Origin: Trogon surrucura
Taxonomy: Eukaryota; Chordata; Aves; Trogoniformes; Trogonidae
Direction: 5' to 3'
Assembly: GCA_020746105.1 (NCBI GenBank)
Contig: CM036618.1
Coordinates: 7,386,501 to 7,450,500 of the forward strand
DNA: 64,000 bases
The notes under the pieces were generated by a model, which did not search any database, was not told where the DNA came from, and saw only the letters and a list, made by a program, of their open reading frames with translations. The position numbers and the translations under genes are program-made. The first letter of the stretch is position 1; every line of letters starts with the position of its first letter. Shown in pieces: positions 10,340-22,300 of the stretch.

Positions 10340-13300
10340 CTGGAGGAGGAAAGGAGAGGGGAGGTCAAGAAAGCCCTCAAGAAACCCCTGTTAACCAGAG
10401 CTCGTTCTCCTCGGAGACGTCGGTCCATGCCCTGGTGTCACCTCCGGAGAGGGACACACCACCAGGAGAATCGAGGGAAAAGGTGGAGGGTGATGAGTGG
10501 TGGGAACGGGAGAAGATGGAGAAGCCAGCACTGCTGAGGCACCTAATTCAGGATCCCGCTAGAGCAAACACAGCATTTATAAATGCTGAATGGTCAATAT
10601 GGAAAAGTGAAGGCAGGAGGGAAGCCAGAAAAGCTGAATTCTGCTCTTTCGAGTTGTTTTTCTTGGGTCAGCTTCATTTCCACACCCAAGTATAAATTCA
10701 GGAGATTGACTGAGTTCAGTGTTTCACCTTCATCAGAATTTGAAGAAGATTAAATGCAGCAAGTTAAATGCAGTAAACTAAACCCTCTCAAAAAAAAGGG
10801 GTGGGTGGGTTGTGGCTAATGGTGATTTACATCTCAGGTTGCCCATCACAGCAAGCAGGACTAAGAGTAGAGAAAAAAAAAATTATAGTGTTGAAATGAT
10901 AATTTTCTCGTTTTACCTCATGTAATGATGTGCAGGCCAACATGACAACCAAAATTCAGGAGACTCCCTCCCAAACATCGAGGGATGCTGCAACTTCTCT
11001 AGCAGCACTTCACAGAGTTAAAAGCCTCTAAAGGTGTCTTCCCCTCTCAAACCTGTATCATCTTTGCTAACGGGATGGAATGACCATGTGATAAATGTAC
11101 CCTGGAGAGAATGTTTTCCCTGTTATTTACTATCATGATATCATGTCAGAGTGGCTCTGCCAAGCGTGCTGACTGCAGGGCGACACACTGTGGCATCCCT
11201 TCGGTCCTCCCGCTTTCCCCCTCCACGCCCGGGGATGATTTTGGTACCTTTGGTAATAAAAGAGCCCGTCCGGCTGAGCGCGGAGGAGCCGCTGGAGGCC
11301 GAGTCGCACCGCAGGAGGGGCTCCGCTTCGTCGACAAAGAAGCATTTCTTCTCTGAAGGCGAGGGCTCCACGGTGAGGACGGCCGCCTCGGGGGGCTTGG
11401 GGCTGGGCGTGGGGCTGAGTGGGCTGGGGCTCATCGGCAGCGCCAGTCTGTCACCTTCCACCTTTGCAGGGGGAATAAAGAGAAGAAAAATTAACTTGGG
11501 GGGATGCTATGCAATGGGCTCTGCATCCCGGCTTTCAATGTGCCCATCCTCAGTGAGAGGTCCCCATGTTTCGTGGCCTCCTCCTCCCAGGGGACCCAGA
11601 ATGGGCACTGCAGGTGGCCCAGGGTGGACATCAGCAGTGGTATTTGGTACATCAGCACTCAACAGGCGGGAGAGGTAATGCAGCCCATGCTCCCAGTAGT
11701 GACAACAGCAGCACCGCATTCAAACTTGGGTTTTCCTTCTCACTCTCAGTTTAATGAAGGCCAAAGCACAACTCTTGGCAGCAACAGGTGACGATGCCCA
11801 AGTAGGTAAGCTCCCCCAAAAACCTGCTGCACAGCTATCATTTGCTAAAAACCGTGGAACTCCTCGGGGGTTTTCACTGCAGCACATTCCTGTGACCAGC
11901 TACACCGCTAACGTTTCAAGTTAATGATTTGTTTGCCCTGTCTCACCCTTGCTCCTGTGAGCACCCCATTAAAGCAGGAAGAAGAAATCCACCAGACTCC
12001 AAGTTCAGGGCCAGGAAGCAAGGACAAGCAATGGCCCGCGTTGAGCACAACATCACCCAAGTGCCTTTGCTTTTCACCACCTTGGTGTGAGCCAAGGGCA
12101 AGCGTTGGGCTCCGTGGTCCTGAAGACACCAGGAGCAACAAGTGATGCTGTGACACACCGTGCTGGGAAGTAGCAGCATTTGGGCGCCAGCGTGAACCCT
12201 CTTCCTAATTTGAGTGTGCTCTCCATCTTCCTTCTTGCATCTCCTTCCTACCTGTAGGATAGCAGCCAACATTATCCACCCTCCTCCATCACTAATCATG
12301 CCCTCAGGGTGCAGAACTCCAGCAAAGCATTTCTGGTTCCCACTCCCTGCAGGAATGAGAGGCTTGGGGCAGCATCCCTGGCTGGCAGCTTGGGATCCTC
12401 TGCAGGTCAGCAGGTCCTGCCAAGCAGGTTGCTTTAAGGACCATCTAACATTCTTCCCAAACCCCACATCCCTGCTTGACCTGCCCTAAAGCAGAATTGC
12501 AAGCCATGTCCACACGCAACCCACTTTCCCAACAGCATTTTGCAACCCTGTTTTCTGCTTCTATGGTGAGAAGATTGGGCTATTCCTGCTAAAATGCTTT
12601 TGGCCTACTACCCAGGGAATAAAATGCAAAATGTGGATTAAAGGTTGTGGGAAAGGGAGATGCTGAGCCATCTCCGCGCCGGCATAGATGTGCCTGCACA
12701 TTCCTCATCCGTGTCGAGGAATTCGCCGCCCACAAATCACATGTCTGCTGAGACGCCCATTAGTTCACATTAAATTAACATTGAAGACTGCTCCTGGTAG
12801 AATAAAAGAGGTTTTTTTTTCCCCTTCCCCATTGAAAATAAACAGGGGAGGATTTGTTCTAACTCAGCACATTATGCAATAGGCATGTTAAAAATAAAAG
12901 TCAGATTTAATTTTTAATTAAAAGAAACTGCCTTCTCCTCTGAAACTCCCTTTCCAATGCAGCTCATCGACAAGAACCAGCCTACTGCCTATCAGGAAAA
13001 ACCAAGGGAAGGACCAGAACAGCAGCTGGCCGCTTTCTCATCTGCAATACACTCCAATTTCCCCTTTAAAGAAGAAAAAAAAAACAACAAAACAACAAAC
13101 CCACCACACCAAAAAACAGGCTTTAGGGGTTAGCTTTCCCTCGTGCAACTCATCTATTTAATATCCAGCCACAAACCAAGCTCCTGATTTCCGAAAAGGT
13201 GCCCGACAGCCAAAGAGCAATTACAAGGAGGGCAGGGAGCAGACAGCTGCCCCAGCTCTGCCTTCCCAGCAGAGGGGAAAAACCCTTCCCAGAAGTGAGT

Positions 13301-16300
13301 CATTTGGAGTTTAATTAAACAGCTGCTAAAACACACTAGGAAAAAAAAAAAATCAGCCAAGGTTATTTGACTGTTGGCGTCCTGGGAGCCCAAAGCTTTC
13401 CAAAATAGCTGAACGGTTGCGAGCTTGAGGCAAAGCAAACAGGATGCTCGGATGCGTGTTAATATTTAAACCACGGGAAGAAAGCGAGGGGGAATGAGGG
13501 CTTTGAAAGGACAGGGAAAGCAAAAGGTTGCTGCGAGGTGAAGCCTGTGGAAGAGGTGTAAAAATACACCATTCGTAGCCCATGACTCATTTGCTTGAAA
13601 CCACCTTAGCCGTTCCTATTTTTAAGAATGGCAGTGCTTGAGTGTAACTGAGCTCTGGCTGGGCAAAAAATAAACCAAAAAAAAAAAAACCAAACCCCAA
13701 ACCCAAACCCCAAACCACCTAACAACCCCTCCGCAGCCCTTTTGCCTTTCCAGAGTCACCGCATTTCTCACCTTTCCGTCTTCGTTGCAGGGGTCCTGCG
13801 CTTGCCACTGCGGCTGCATTTGCACCTGCACACACAGACACGAGAGATTTGTTAGACGCACGGTCCAGCGCGAAAACCGAAGGCGCCGCGGCGGCTTTGA
13901 CGCATCAGCAGCCTCCCGCGACCAGTCAGTTGTACCGGGGCACTCTGCCCATTTTTAGTATTTTTTTTTTCTGAGCACTGCAGCAAGAGGTTTGAAATGC
14001 CCAAAGAAAAAAACAAATATTCCTAAAAGCTCCCGTTTAGTCGCAGTCCTTCAGGATGCGGCTCAAGCACAGATATCCTCTTGGATCCCAGTACGTCCGG
14101 CAGGATGCTCTAAGCAGCTCAAGGTGTCACAGAATCACAGAATGTTAAAGGTTGGAAGGGACCTTAAAGATCATCTAGTCCAACCTCCCTGCCAGAGCAG
14201 GATCACCTACAGTAGAGCGCACAGGAACGCGTCCAGGCGGGTTTTGAGTCTGAAGGTTCTTCCTAAAACGGGACAGAAAGGGATGGGTGCAGAAGAACAC
14301 ATAGGCTTGGCGTTGCTTTCCTTCCACAGCTGCTCCCAACAGCTCTGTTTGAGCTGGTTGGTTCCATTTTCTGCCTTAACTTTACTGTACCACAATAAAA
14401 TCTCAACTCGAACAAACAGAAACTGCAGCTGCTGTGCTAATATTAGGAAGAAGCAGTTATAGGCATCATAAAAAAGAAAAAAAAAGCCCTCCCTTGCAAT
14501 TACTTCCCTGCAATTCCTGTAGCGACCACGAGGTAAGAAAAGCCGGTGGCAGGTTTGCTGCTCCAGAAGGTGGGCTGTACGCCCTCCCTAGGGTATGTGG
14601 GGATAAATTTAGAGCCAAGACAGCCATTTCTCAGATTCCTTGCAAATGATGACACCCAGCTGACACTAGCCCTATTCCCAGGACTGTTACACCTCTGTAG
14701 GGGATGCAGGAGGAGAAATCCCAGCACATGAAGCAGGGTGGGCTGGGCAGCAGCAGACGCAGAGTGGTGTTGGGGAGGGATGCTCTCACAATGTTCCTCC
14801 CACAGGCACATGGAGGATTTGCTTGGATGGGCAACTTCACGGTGCATGTAGTGCTTGAGGGCCCACCTTCAAGGCAGACTAGACTTTTGGAAGGTGAAAC
14901 ACTGGTGGCCAGGCCATGAGGTCTCATCACGGTTGCAGAGAGACGCAGCGATGCTGTGCAGCTGCTGCAGAGCAAGAGGCAAGCCCTTCGCCAGGATGGG
15001 AAGGGCATGCGCGTGCTCCCTCAAGCACCCTTGGGTGGGAAAGCTCAGCTGTCCTCTCAGGGTCCTTCACCTCACTGGCCAGGTTTCAGAAGAGCATTCA
15101 ACACCATATCTGTGGTGGAGCCTGCATCCAACAAACACGAGAGCTTCTCAAGTCAATCTTCAAGCAACCCAGGATTGGCAATGACCACTCTGGGAAGGGA
15201 TTATTTGCCAAGACCCAAATGCAGTTATCCACAGAGGAAGCAGCTCCTCCCCACCAGACCTGGCCATTTGTGGGCCAAGTGCTTCTTCAAGCAGGAGATG
15301 GCGTCTCCATGAGAGCTCCTGGTGGTCTCTCCTTTCTGTGAATTTGTCCACCCACTTCTCAAACCACGATGAAGAGCTGACGAAGAGTCTTCAAACTCAT
15401 TTACAGGCTTAGTAAGTCGGTAGCCAGTTTGCAGAGTCACAGAACGTTAGAGGTTGGAGGGGACCTATGAAGGTCATCTAGTCCAACTCCCCTGTAAAAG
15501 CAGGATCACCTAGACTAGGTCACACAGGAACGCATCCAGGTGGGTTTTGAAAGTCTCCAGAGATGGAGACTCCATGACCTCTGTTCCAGTGCTCTGCTAC
15601 CCTTGCAGAAAAAGAAGTATTTCCTTTTGGCTTGTTATGACTCCATCATCTTCTAGCTTTATCTTATGCTCTCCCAAGCACATTACAGTGCAAATACACA
15701 CACCCAAGGAAAAGTGGCTACCACAGCAGGGAAACCTCAAATATAACCACATCACTATAAAGTTTATATTTCTGAGTTTATATTATTTATTTTTCTATTA
15801 CTTTCCAAGTTATTACTTTTTGTTTATTGCACATTCTCCAGCCTGGTTCAAACCCAACTTCAGTTTGCCAAAAATCAACTCATGGTTTAGGGCAAACGCA
15901 GAGGAAACACTCCAGCAAAACCCAAACAGCCTTACCCCTGCCCTAGGGCTCTCGCCACTTTATCCTACAGCTTTGTGCCTCAAATAAAAACCTGATGTAA
16001 GTCCAAAAGGAAAAAATTTCCCAGCCCTTGGGACCGCAGACAACCCCTGGTTGGGAAATCCATCCCACAGCTTCACCCTTGCTCCCACAAGGAAGAGGGA
16101 AGTTAACGCAGCACTAAGTTAATTACTAATTACTAAGTCCAGCTCAGATCTGCTTTGCCAAAAAAAGGAAATGAAGGCGATGTCGGGAGTTGGATTTGGG
16201 GGATGCTGCTCCAGGCTCCTGACAGCCCTCCCTCCGGGGTTCTGATGCTCAAAAGAGGAAGGAACCAAAAGGTGCTGACACAGCCGCGTGCCTGGACACG

Positions 16301-19300
16301 GGGCTGCTTTCACATCCTCTTCTCCTCTGTCACCCCTCCAAAACCCCCTCGGCTTAACCTCACCTCACACCAGAGCCAGCCCTGACATATCTGCTGATTC
16401 ACAGGATTATCCGTGGCACGCAATTAGCTACAGACCTAAATCTCGTTGGGTTTGGGGCTGCAGCCTCCCCCTCCCCATTTTCAACATCTCCCTTACTAAT
16501 TCAGTTCATTGTATTTTTTTTTACGTTTGGCTGAGGCTGCGATGCCAAACTCCCTGAGCAAGGCTGTTTCCTTCCCCTCCATCCATTCCCTGAAATACTT
16601 CAGCTGAGGCCAGCAGAGCCATAAATAAAAATCTAAGAGCTTAAAGCATTGCTCACGGTAGGACACTTATGGTAGCCAACACAGCCAGACGTGCCAGCAA
16701 CGCCCCAGGCCAGCCTGGGCAAGAACAGACACCCCTCAGGATCTAAAAAATGCCACTATGCACCCCAAAATAATCCCATTAGCCGGTGCCTGCACTGCAC
16801 TGAACTCTTCCAACTTAAACCCCAGAACCAGGAAATTTCAATTTGCTCGGATAGCAGTTAAAAATTTCTCCCTTTCCCTCTTCCTCTATCCCCTATTTTT
16901 GTTGTTGTCAGTATCATTAATTCGGGGTGTGTCTGTGCTCACTAAACAGTGCCTGGGCTCGCACGTTACTGCCCAGCAAGCCTGCCTGCAAGGGAAGAGA
17001 TTTGTGCTGTATTTTCTGGATCAGCTGGAAGAAAAAAAGAAAAAAAAGAAACCAAAAAAAACTACCAAACTGTAAAAAAAAAGACCCTAAAAACAACCCT
17101 AGCAAAGTGATTCAGAGGGCTAATCTCGTTTTAACCTAAATTCGTTCAGCATGATGCAAAACCAGTATAATCTCCTGCAGCTAAAAAAGCCGTCAAGCCT
17201 TCAGCGGAGCTGTTCCCTACCTGAAGGAAAACGTTCCTGCCACGAACATAACGCTCCAGAGATTCCCATTAATTCCCTTATTCCTGTTGGGGGTTGTAAA
17301 TATTTGCATTTCAGAGCTTAAACGGCTGAAAGCTCAAAAGGCTGCCAGGGGAATAGGGCACTACAGGAGAGAGCAGCTTCACAAGCCAGACACAAAGCAA
17401 ACGAGTTGGGAGAAGGATGCGATAGCGGGTGGGGAAGGGCAGCTGCCTGGGTTTTGGGTACCAGTTTGCCATCTGAAAGTTATGTCACCCAGTAACACAA
17501 TTTTGACCTGCGAGATGGCAGTGTTGGTGCTTTTCTATGACACGGGGCCACAGGCGAGCACCCGGGTTCCCCCAGGGACGCCAGGCAAGGGGCAAAGGCA
17601 TCACAGACAGCAGAGATACCCACGCATCCCTGCCAGTCCCATCCCGGACACACCAGCACATAGAATCATAGAATAGTTCAGGTTGGAAAAGACCCCTGGG
17701 ATCATCAAGTCCAACCATTAACCCTACACTACAACCATTAACCCTACACTACAAGTTCACCCCTAAACCATCTCACCCAACACCACATCTAAGTGACACT
17801 TAAACACATCCAGGGATGGCGACTCAACCACCTCCCTGGGCAGTCTGTGCCTGTGTCTGACCACTCTTTCCATGAAGAATTTCTTCCTAATGTCCAGTCT
17901 AAACTTGCCCTGTTGCAACTTGAACCCATTCCCCCTGGTTCTGTCCCTAATGACCTGTGAGAAGAGACCAGCACCAACCTCTATACAATGTCCTTTCAAG
18001 GAATTGTAGAGCATGATGAGGTCCCCCCTCAGCCTCCTCTTCCTCAAACTGAACAGTCCCAGTTCCCTCAATCGCTCCTCATAAGGTCTATTCTCCAGGC
18101 TCTTCACCAGTTTTGTCGCCCTCTTCTGCACTGGCTCCAACACCTCGTTATCTCTCTTATACTGAGGTGCCCAAAACTGAACACAACACTCAAGGTGTGG
18201 CCTCATCAGTGCTGAGTACAGGGGGACAATCACCTCCCTGCTTCTGCTGGTCACACAATTTCTAACACAAGCCAGGATGCCGTTGGCCTTCTTGGCCACC
18301 TGGGCACACTGCTGGCTCATATTCAGCCGGCTGTCGATTAGAACACCCAGGTCCTTTTCTGCCAGACAGCTGCCAGCCACCGTTCCCCAAGCCTGTAGCG
18401 TTGTATGGGGTTGCCGCGACCAAAATGCAGGACTGCTGGGTTGGGTCAGTCCAAGGGTTTCATGCTGTTAGCTGCTGGGAGGACACATGAGGATGGTGAG
18501 GTACTGGAACAGGTTGCCCAGAGAAGTTGTGGATGTCCCCTCCTTAGAAGTGTTCAACACCAGGTTGGATGGAGCCTTGAGCAGTCTGATCTAGTGGGAG
18601 GTGTCCCTGCCATGGCAGGGGGGTTGGAACTAGGTGATCTTTGAGGTCCCTTCCAACCCAAATCATAGAATCAGAATTGTCAGGGTTGGAAGGGACCTTA
18701 AAGATCATCTATTTCCAACCCCCCCATCCACAGGCAGGGACATCTCTCACCAGACCACGCTGCCCAGAGCCCCATCCAGCCTGGCCTTAAAGACTGAGTG
18801 ATGTGGCTTCCACCTCCTCTCTGGGCAACCTGTGCCAGTGTCTCACCACCCTCATGGGGAAGAACTTCTTCCCAACATCCAATCTTGACCGATCCATCTC
18901 TAGTTTTAAACCACTCCCTCTAGTCCTACTATGTTTTAACTGTGAAGAGGTTCAGGAGGGACAATCTAGTCCTACCACTACGTGACATCCTAAAAAGTCC
19001 CTCACCAGCTTTCTTGTAGGCCCCCTTAAGATACTGAAAGGCCATTCTACGATTTTATGATCTGCATTGTTTATGACAGTCCTCGCACAAGCACAAAAAG
19101 CTCTTTTTATTATTTTTGATTTGTTTTTTTTTTGCCAGGCTGCTTCTGCAGGGCCAGTTGTTGGAGAGGTGCAACACAGGACCCACGCTTGCCAACAACG
19201 GATCTTTCGGATCAAACCCGTTTGGTATGGAGAGAAACTGCCACGATTTACCTGTGTTTGGGCAGACAAATCACCGTGAGCCAAATCTGCATTAGCTCTA

Positions 19301-22300
19301 AGGAAAGGCTTTCCAACCAGCAGATTAAAAAAAAAAAAAAAAACCCAAACCAAAGAACAATACAAAAAGTCCAACGCAAACAAAACAACCTCAACGCCTG
19401 CTCCCAGCACTGAGCAATCAGCTCCTTTGGCCACTTGCGGTCCAGGCCACCACGATGCGGCTCAGCTGCCGGCAACAGGCTCCCAGGATTCGGTCTCCCT
19501 TGCACGAGGCACTTCCTGCAGCTTTCTCCATCCCTCCTAGGGCCACTCCATCACCATCCACATCCACAGTGTGAGAGTCAGTTCAGGGAGAGGAGTGACC
19601 AATAGCTAAGGTTGATCATGAAGGATGCTCATCCAAACAAGCCCAATCACATGCATGGGGGAGGATGTACCAGCTCTGAGTGACTATCTGAAAACACCTT
19701 CTTTGCTGAAACGAGCTCCATTTCTCATGAGCCACCTGCTCAATAGGTCAGTGACCCTATTTTACAAATTTCTAGGAAAGCAAGTGAAAGTAGTGGGGCA
19801 CCACCAGGCTCCAGGAGTTGCTGAACGCTGGGGAACAGAACACGCTGTTTTAAATAACAAAGCGAAACGTCCTCCAGGAGAGCTGGTCGGGAAGTCCAGA
19901 AGACTTGCTTAGAATTAATCAATGAGATTGGGTTTGCTCACTCTCCTGAGCATCTGCTCACTGCACTTTCAGGGTTATAGGCATGCAGCTCATGGTTAGT
20001 CCGTCGCTGGGAGTCCACCATCCCAACAGGTCATCCAACAAACCCTGTTCCTGCAGTTACTACCCACATTTTACGTTGTTTGAGAAGCACCACCTGACAG
20101 TCTTGGCCAAAACAGCACAATACTCAGGAGCATGGAGTGCTGCACAGGCCAAGGCTGTTAATCAGACGTCATGCCCCACATTTTATATGATGTCCCAGCC
20201 CAGCACTTTGCTGTAGCATTCAAAGTCAAAGTAGTAACTACGAGGAAAGAGGTTAAAATTTGCTCCAGGAGAAGAACATGTCATTTTGGGACACTGCACA
20301 TACTGGAAACTTTAATTCTCATGTACAAAATGACAATTTTCTCTACCTCTTCTTCTCCTAACCATAGTTTTATCTCATTTCATTTTTTCCATCTTTGATA
20401 TAAAAATATATATATATGTTGGAGCATGATAAGAAATGAGAAAGCTACATGCTGCTTAATTATCAGGAGCTGGAAGGAAGAAAACAGCAACTGAATGGGA
20501 ACAGGACTGATCAGGCAGCTGGCAAAGAGAACCTATCCAAAATTTGGGCAGGAAACATGGGGTGACGCTTGGCATGCACCTGACTCAGGGTCTCTCAAAA
20601 ACACAAGCCCAGGACTCTTGTCAACACATCAAAACCTGTGATTTCACACTACAGTTATGAACAACCAAGATGTTTGGTACGCTAAACAAAATCACATAGA
20701 ATACACAACACGATGAAGGGACCATGGTCCCTCTTTTAAGGAGAAGTTTGGGATGGTTGAAACGGGATTTGGGAATCCCCTGTCCTGACAAACATTCTGC
20801 TCCACAGTCTTTGTTATACATAAAGATCCACCTTGCCAGGCCCCCACCAAGTCGAATTCATAGGCACCCACACAAGAGGTTCACAGGCACCCAGTCATTC
20901 CCCTTTGGGTCTAGGTCACTGCCAAGGCCAATGGGAGATGTTTTGACAATGGGTTTAGTGCAAAAAAGCCTTCTCTTGACCACCTCCATCCATGTGTTGT
21001 CCCAGTGGTTTCCATGTTCAGAAGAAGCTTTGTTTATAACCTTCAAAAATCTTTCCAGAAGACCACCAAATTATCAGTCCCAAAAACCCAAAAGTACACT
21101 GGCAGGTAGGGCAGGGGTGGCCAAAACAAACCACAGGATTGCTGCAGGATATTCTGCAGCAAATTATTCTCCCAAAATATGGGAAATTTTATTTTAAGTT
21201 CAGAACTGCCATAGAAGGGCAACAGCTCTGGGAGGAGAACATACATACGGCTTCCCCCATGTCATCATTCACTGCCTTGGAAGAAGCAACTTGCTGCTCT
21301 ACAACATCACCACTTAGGGCTCAAGGATGCTCAGCCCTTCTCACAAAATACTGGGGATTCAGTAATAGCATTTTAGAGCAAGTTGAAAGAGGGATGCTTT
21401 TTCCTCCAGCTCCTCCACACAAGGGCTTGGGTACCAAGTCCTCCTGGTGATCTTCAAAGACGCCGGCCTATCACAACATATGGGACTCAAGAGCTCATCA
21501 AGACTTTGACAAAATTTGCTCAGAAATCTGGGACAGTTTGGCTCAAAAGCAATGTAAGGCTTTAATATAAGCCCCTCAGGAGCTCTGGCAGGGGAGAGTC
21601 CAGCTACTTGTCTACCATCTAAGCTCAAGGTGACAACCGGGTCCCACGCACCCATGTGCTAGTCATGGCCAGACACGACATCCAGTGCATCAGACAAGAC
21701 ATCCAACAAGTTACACAAACGCACAAAGCCCAGCCCGTCATTACCGGCGTGGTGTCCTCCATGAGACCTCGAATCTTTTCCACGACGTCGTTGCGGCGGT
21801 GCTGGCGGAGGGCGCTGATGAGCTGGGCCAGGCTGGCCTCGGGCCCGCGGATGGTCCAGTGCTGCAAGGCGGCGTAGGCGCGCTCGTGGTCAGCCGCGTA
21901 GCCGTTGGAGAAAGCTGCCACCTCACGTTCGCTGGCGTTGCACAGGAACTGGTAGATGTCCTTCCACTGGCTTCCCACCTGGGCTGCCACCAGCTTGAGG
22001 ATGTCAATGCCTGTGGGGCAGAAGAGCTACAGGTGAGGCACAGGGGTTTGCAGCCTCCCAGCGTTGCAGACCCAAGCTTTAGCAAAGCTTCTCCCCCATC
22101 ATCAAACAGCCATGCTTTGGCTTTTTTTTGGTTGGTCTTGGTTGGTCTTTTTTCTTGGTCTTTGCAGATATTTTTATTTAAGACCTTTCATGAGTCCAGG
22201 CTGCAAGGAGCACTGCAGAGAAGCAGCCCCCGTAACATATTCAACACCTGCTACGCAAGTAAAGGGTGACGAACCCACAGGTTGCTCCAATCAAGGCACA

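Larger units (their letters stand above)
11462..21744 (-). other. TNFRSF21 intron 4
   Basis: 10.3 kb. It holds the 54-nt candidate exon at 13772-13825 and five CR1 copies between 14125 and 19045, four of them on the gene strand. The stretches 11462-13770 and 19050-21744 show only A/C-rich simple runs (for example 13676-13720) and nothing recognisable as coding. Confidence 0.85.

Noticed and set aside
11151-11678. 175-codon plus-strand open frame
   Set aside because: It lies antisense to TNFRSF21 exon 5 and is explained by the codon composition of that exon.
17763-18380. 205-codon minus-strand open frame as a host gene
   Set aside because: It is the C-terminal end of CR1 ORF2 reverse transcriptase inside a 5'-truncated CR1.
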